NCBI GenBank assembly: GCA_964558295.1
Contig: CAZLDQ010000235.1
Span: 1-8,213 of the forward strand
Source of the DNA: JBDKTH01 sp964558295
GTDB lineage: Bacteria; Planctomycetota; Planctomycetia; Pirellulales; Thermoguttaceae
Direction: 5' to 3'
DNA length: 8,213 bases
The translations under genes were made by a program, and so were the position numbers. Below the pieces are notes generated by a model. It was given only the letters and a program-made list of their open reading frames with translations, made no database searches and was not told the DNA's origin. Of the stretch, positions 7,801 to 8,213 are shown in pieces; position 1 is the first letter of the stretch, and every line of letters begins with the position of its first letter.

Positions 7801-7889
7801 GTCGCCTCGTCGCCTCTGACTACGGACGTGGTCAGTCCCACAGTCATGATAGCCACGAGGGCTATACGAAGCGAGTAAGTTGTGAACAT
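4860..7889 (-). CDS. Large exported tetratricopeptide-repeat (TPR) protein
   Basis: This 1009-residue protein has an N-terminal signal peptide (basic R8, hydrophobic 9-24, probable cleavage after VRG at 24-26) and no later membrane helix, so it is probably periplasmic. From about residue 30 to 1000 it is built almost entirely of TPR-type helical hairpins of 34-38 residues, more than 20 by eye. Many end in FP or YP turns, for example RFPKG (58-62), KYP and EFPQS. Units resemble the repeats of CpoB/YbgF, the periplasmic TPR partner of Tol-Pal, and of BamD, but the protein is several times longer. It has no recognisable catalytic domain, so a scaffold role is inferred. It is the first gene of the operon, ahead of exbB. 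The ATG has no good Shine-Dalgarno, but only this start gives a full signal peptide. Partners and substrate are unknown. Confidence 0.9.
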   Translation of the reverse strand: MFTTYSLRIALVAIMTVGLTTSVVRGDEATDQYAMAAGLYSREQWKLAAQEFETYLNRFPKGPKASEAVFFLAETRLQLGQQEQAAQQFEEYLRREPVGPWARQAMFRAGEASYLAGYGEKARPHLEQFVAKYPTDKLNAYSLTYLGQIALAANDYRRAEEFFRRCLQQFPEGKNQDECRYGLARALDKQGTSEEAERLYLAVAGKLGSELADNAQFYLGALQYAQGRFEEALKTFDVFDTTFPGSPLRPTVQLGRGWALLKLNRPDDARKAFQAILEDPKVGIEAKYWLGLTQKQQSDWKGAAATLLEAAAADPKNQLVPSIRLHAGDALLHTGDVSGAAAQYDQVLSAVGPDGELADDAVRGRAQAALLAKDYATLDRLTTNFAARYPKSPLQSDIQRIVARSLVERKDFQRAVKILEPLISTNNSEEQVLEDRYLLSLSYQGLQRLDDALKVLTSVLPSATGQFLADAQLTQASLLVELKRFKEAIAPLGAFLATKPEGDTEVKARGLLAVSLARTGQLVQAKEAFQTLINKYPQHELMVPITEQLAEAAYDAKDTGWSQLLFQWQKTNAPTQSGELRGLSGLAWSQFKAGNLEEAAATFDQVLQKNPTPQMAAESALIRGQILQKLGKPDQALPMYELVFTKYAQASEAPAALWAAARLHDSLDQHQVATALYQRLANEYPKFAELDAVLYKWAWSLHDQGKAKESVAVFERLHKEFPQSHYWADATFRLAQAAFEAKDYAATSKFAEMLLNAQTEPTIRENAIYLSGQAAAGQEKWKPARKAFETLLKDHPQSPLKLLAEYGIAETLFRQNDYAAAILRLQTLINSSQGRSDPWLAVAHLRLAQALVKEKRWDDAYAVALPIAKLFPDFPEQYEVDYVLGRYLANKADFEGARQAYHRVINSPSGNKTETAAKAQFMIAETFFHQKNYEEALREYLRLEILYAYPTWQAAAMLQAAKSYEQLGEWQKAVETYTKLLNTFPQTEFTQEATERQRAVQKRLTGSGP

Positions 7890-8037
7890 AACCGCGAAGG
7901 CAAGCCTTTGAGTCTGGGAGGAGCATGATGAGCAACAGACGACTTGTCGCTCAAAACAAGTACGGACTTCCCAAGTTACGTTTACACTTAATTAAAATCC
8001 TACCGTTGCCATGGCTGCCAAGCAACCCCAAGCGGTT

Positions 8038-8067
8038 GGTATAGGGAATTCGTTGAGTACTTGTCAA
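8038..8067 (-). promoter_or_regulatory. Probable promoter of the TPR-exbB-exbD operon
   Basis: On the minus strand a perfect TTGACA (8062-8067), directly preceded by a T-tract, is followed after 18 bases by TATACC (8038-8043, 4 of 6 matches to TATAAT). Transcription would start near 8031, leaving a leader of about 140 bases before the ATG at 7889. The rest of the 7890-8037 stretch has no gene I can support. It has an AT-rich TTAATTAA patch near 7990 and a short inverted repeat (ACTTGT 7942-7947, ACAAGT 7956-7961) that is too weak to call. No second promoter is obvious in the gaps before exbB, exbD or the TonB-like gene, which supports one transcript. Confidence 0.55.
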
Positions 8068-8136
8068 AAAAAGCTCCTGGTCTTGCCGCTGCCTTTCCCC
8101 CCTGCCCTAGCGGATCTGAGGAGTGCCAAGAACGAA

Positions 8137-8173
8137 AAAGGCGGCGATGGCCTATGCAGACCACGCCGCCTTT
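8137..8173 (-). terminator. Intrinsic terminator of the gene to the right
   Basis: AAAGGCGGCG (8137-8146) pairs perfectly with CGCCGCCTTT (8164-8173), a GC-rich 10-bp stem. It can extend by TGG/CCA (8148-8150 with 8161-8163) past one bulged base, leaving a 10-base loop. On the minus strand the stem runs into TTTTT then CGTT; on the plus strand into TTTATTC. It could therefore work in both directions. No plus-strand gene leads into it, so it most likely ends a minus-strand gene coming from beyond the right edge and insulates the operon promoter that follows. Confidence 0.8.
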
Positions 8174-8189
8174 ATTCGTCAGACAGTTG

Positions 8190-8213
8190 CTATTCCTTCA
8201 GACCTCGGCGGTA
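8190..8213 (-). CDS. Possible 3' end of a minus-strand gene entering from the right
   Basis: The terminator at 8137-8173 implies a gene ending just to its right. One minus-strand frame reads YRRGLKE then TAG (8190-8192), 16 bases before the terminator stem. The other two frames also stop nearby (TAEV then TGA; PPRSEGIATV then TGA), so the reading frame cannot be settled from 24 bases. No identity is offered. Confidence 0.25.
   Translation of the reverse strand, partial: YRRGLKE

Noticed and set aside
5985..7928. Long plus-strand open frames opposite the TPR gene (about 200 codons each at 5985-6593 and 7320-7928)
   Set aside because: They are antisense shadows of a high-GC repeat gene. No signal peptide, domain or ribosome site supports them, while the minus-strand frame gives a clear TPR protein.

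Overview
The window looks like chromosomal DNA of a Planctomycete, probably of the Pirellula/Rhodopirellula type. This is inferred from gene content and protein style, not from a database search. The main signs are a large secreted TPR protein, an ExbB with a cleavable signal peptide, and an envelope-anchored protein ending in a squalene-cyclase-like alpha/alpha barrel, plus tandem short TatA proteins and moderately high GC. All supported genes lie on the minus strand, so the layout below runs from the right edge (high coordinates) to the left.

Right edge (about 8213 to 7890): a strong hairpin with a T-run closes a gene that probably enters from outside the window. It is followed by a sigma70-like promoter (TTGACA, 18-base spacer, TATACC) and a leader of about 140 bases. 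Main operon (7889 to 1257): a 1009-residue exported TPR protein, an ExbB/TolQ/MotA-type proton-channel protein (GTG start, good Shine-Dalgarno), an ExbD/TolR protein with its conserved membrane aspartate, and a 710-residue protein. The 710-residue protein has a TonB-like membrane segment (SxxxH motif), a long proline- and charge-rich linker, and an alpha/alpha-barrel domain with QW-like motifs instead of a TonB C-terminal domain. The exbB-exbD gap carries three perfect copies of a 7-base repeat.

Next (1256 to 494) comes a separate promoter with a palindrome in its spacer and a leader of about 175 bases, driving two tandem TatA/E-family genes that overlap by 4 bases. There is no tatC in the window. 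Left part: a tRNA-Val(CAC) gene with its own near-consensus promoter and a long nested hairpin followed by TTTT as probable terminator. Bases 1-117 hold nothing I can support.

Working model (inference): ExbB and ExbD use the proton gradient to drive the 710-residue protein, which acts as a TonB-like transducer. Its periplasmic barrel, probably together with the exported TPR scaffold, would engage an unknown envelope substrate or outer-membrane partner. The parts are known families. The TonB-like anchor joined to a cyclase-like barrel inside an ExbB-ExbD operon is the most interesting element here.
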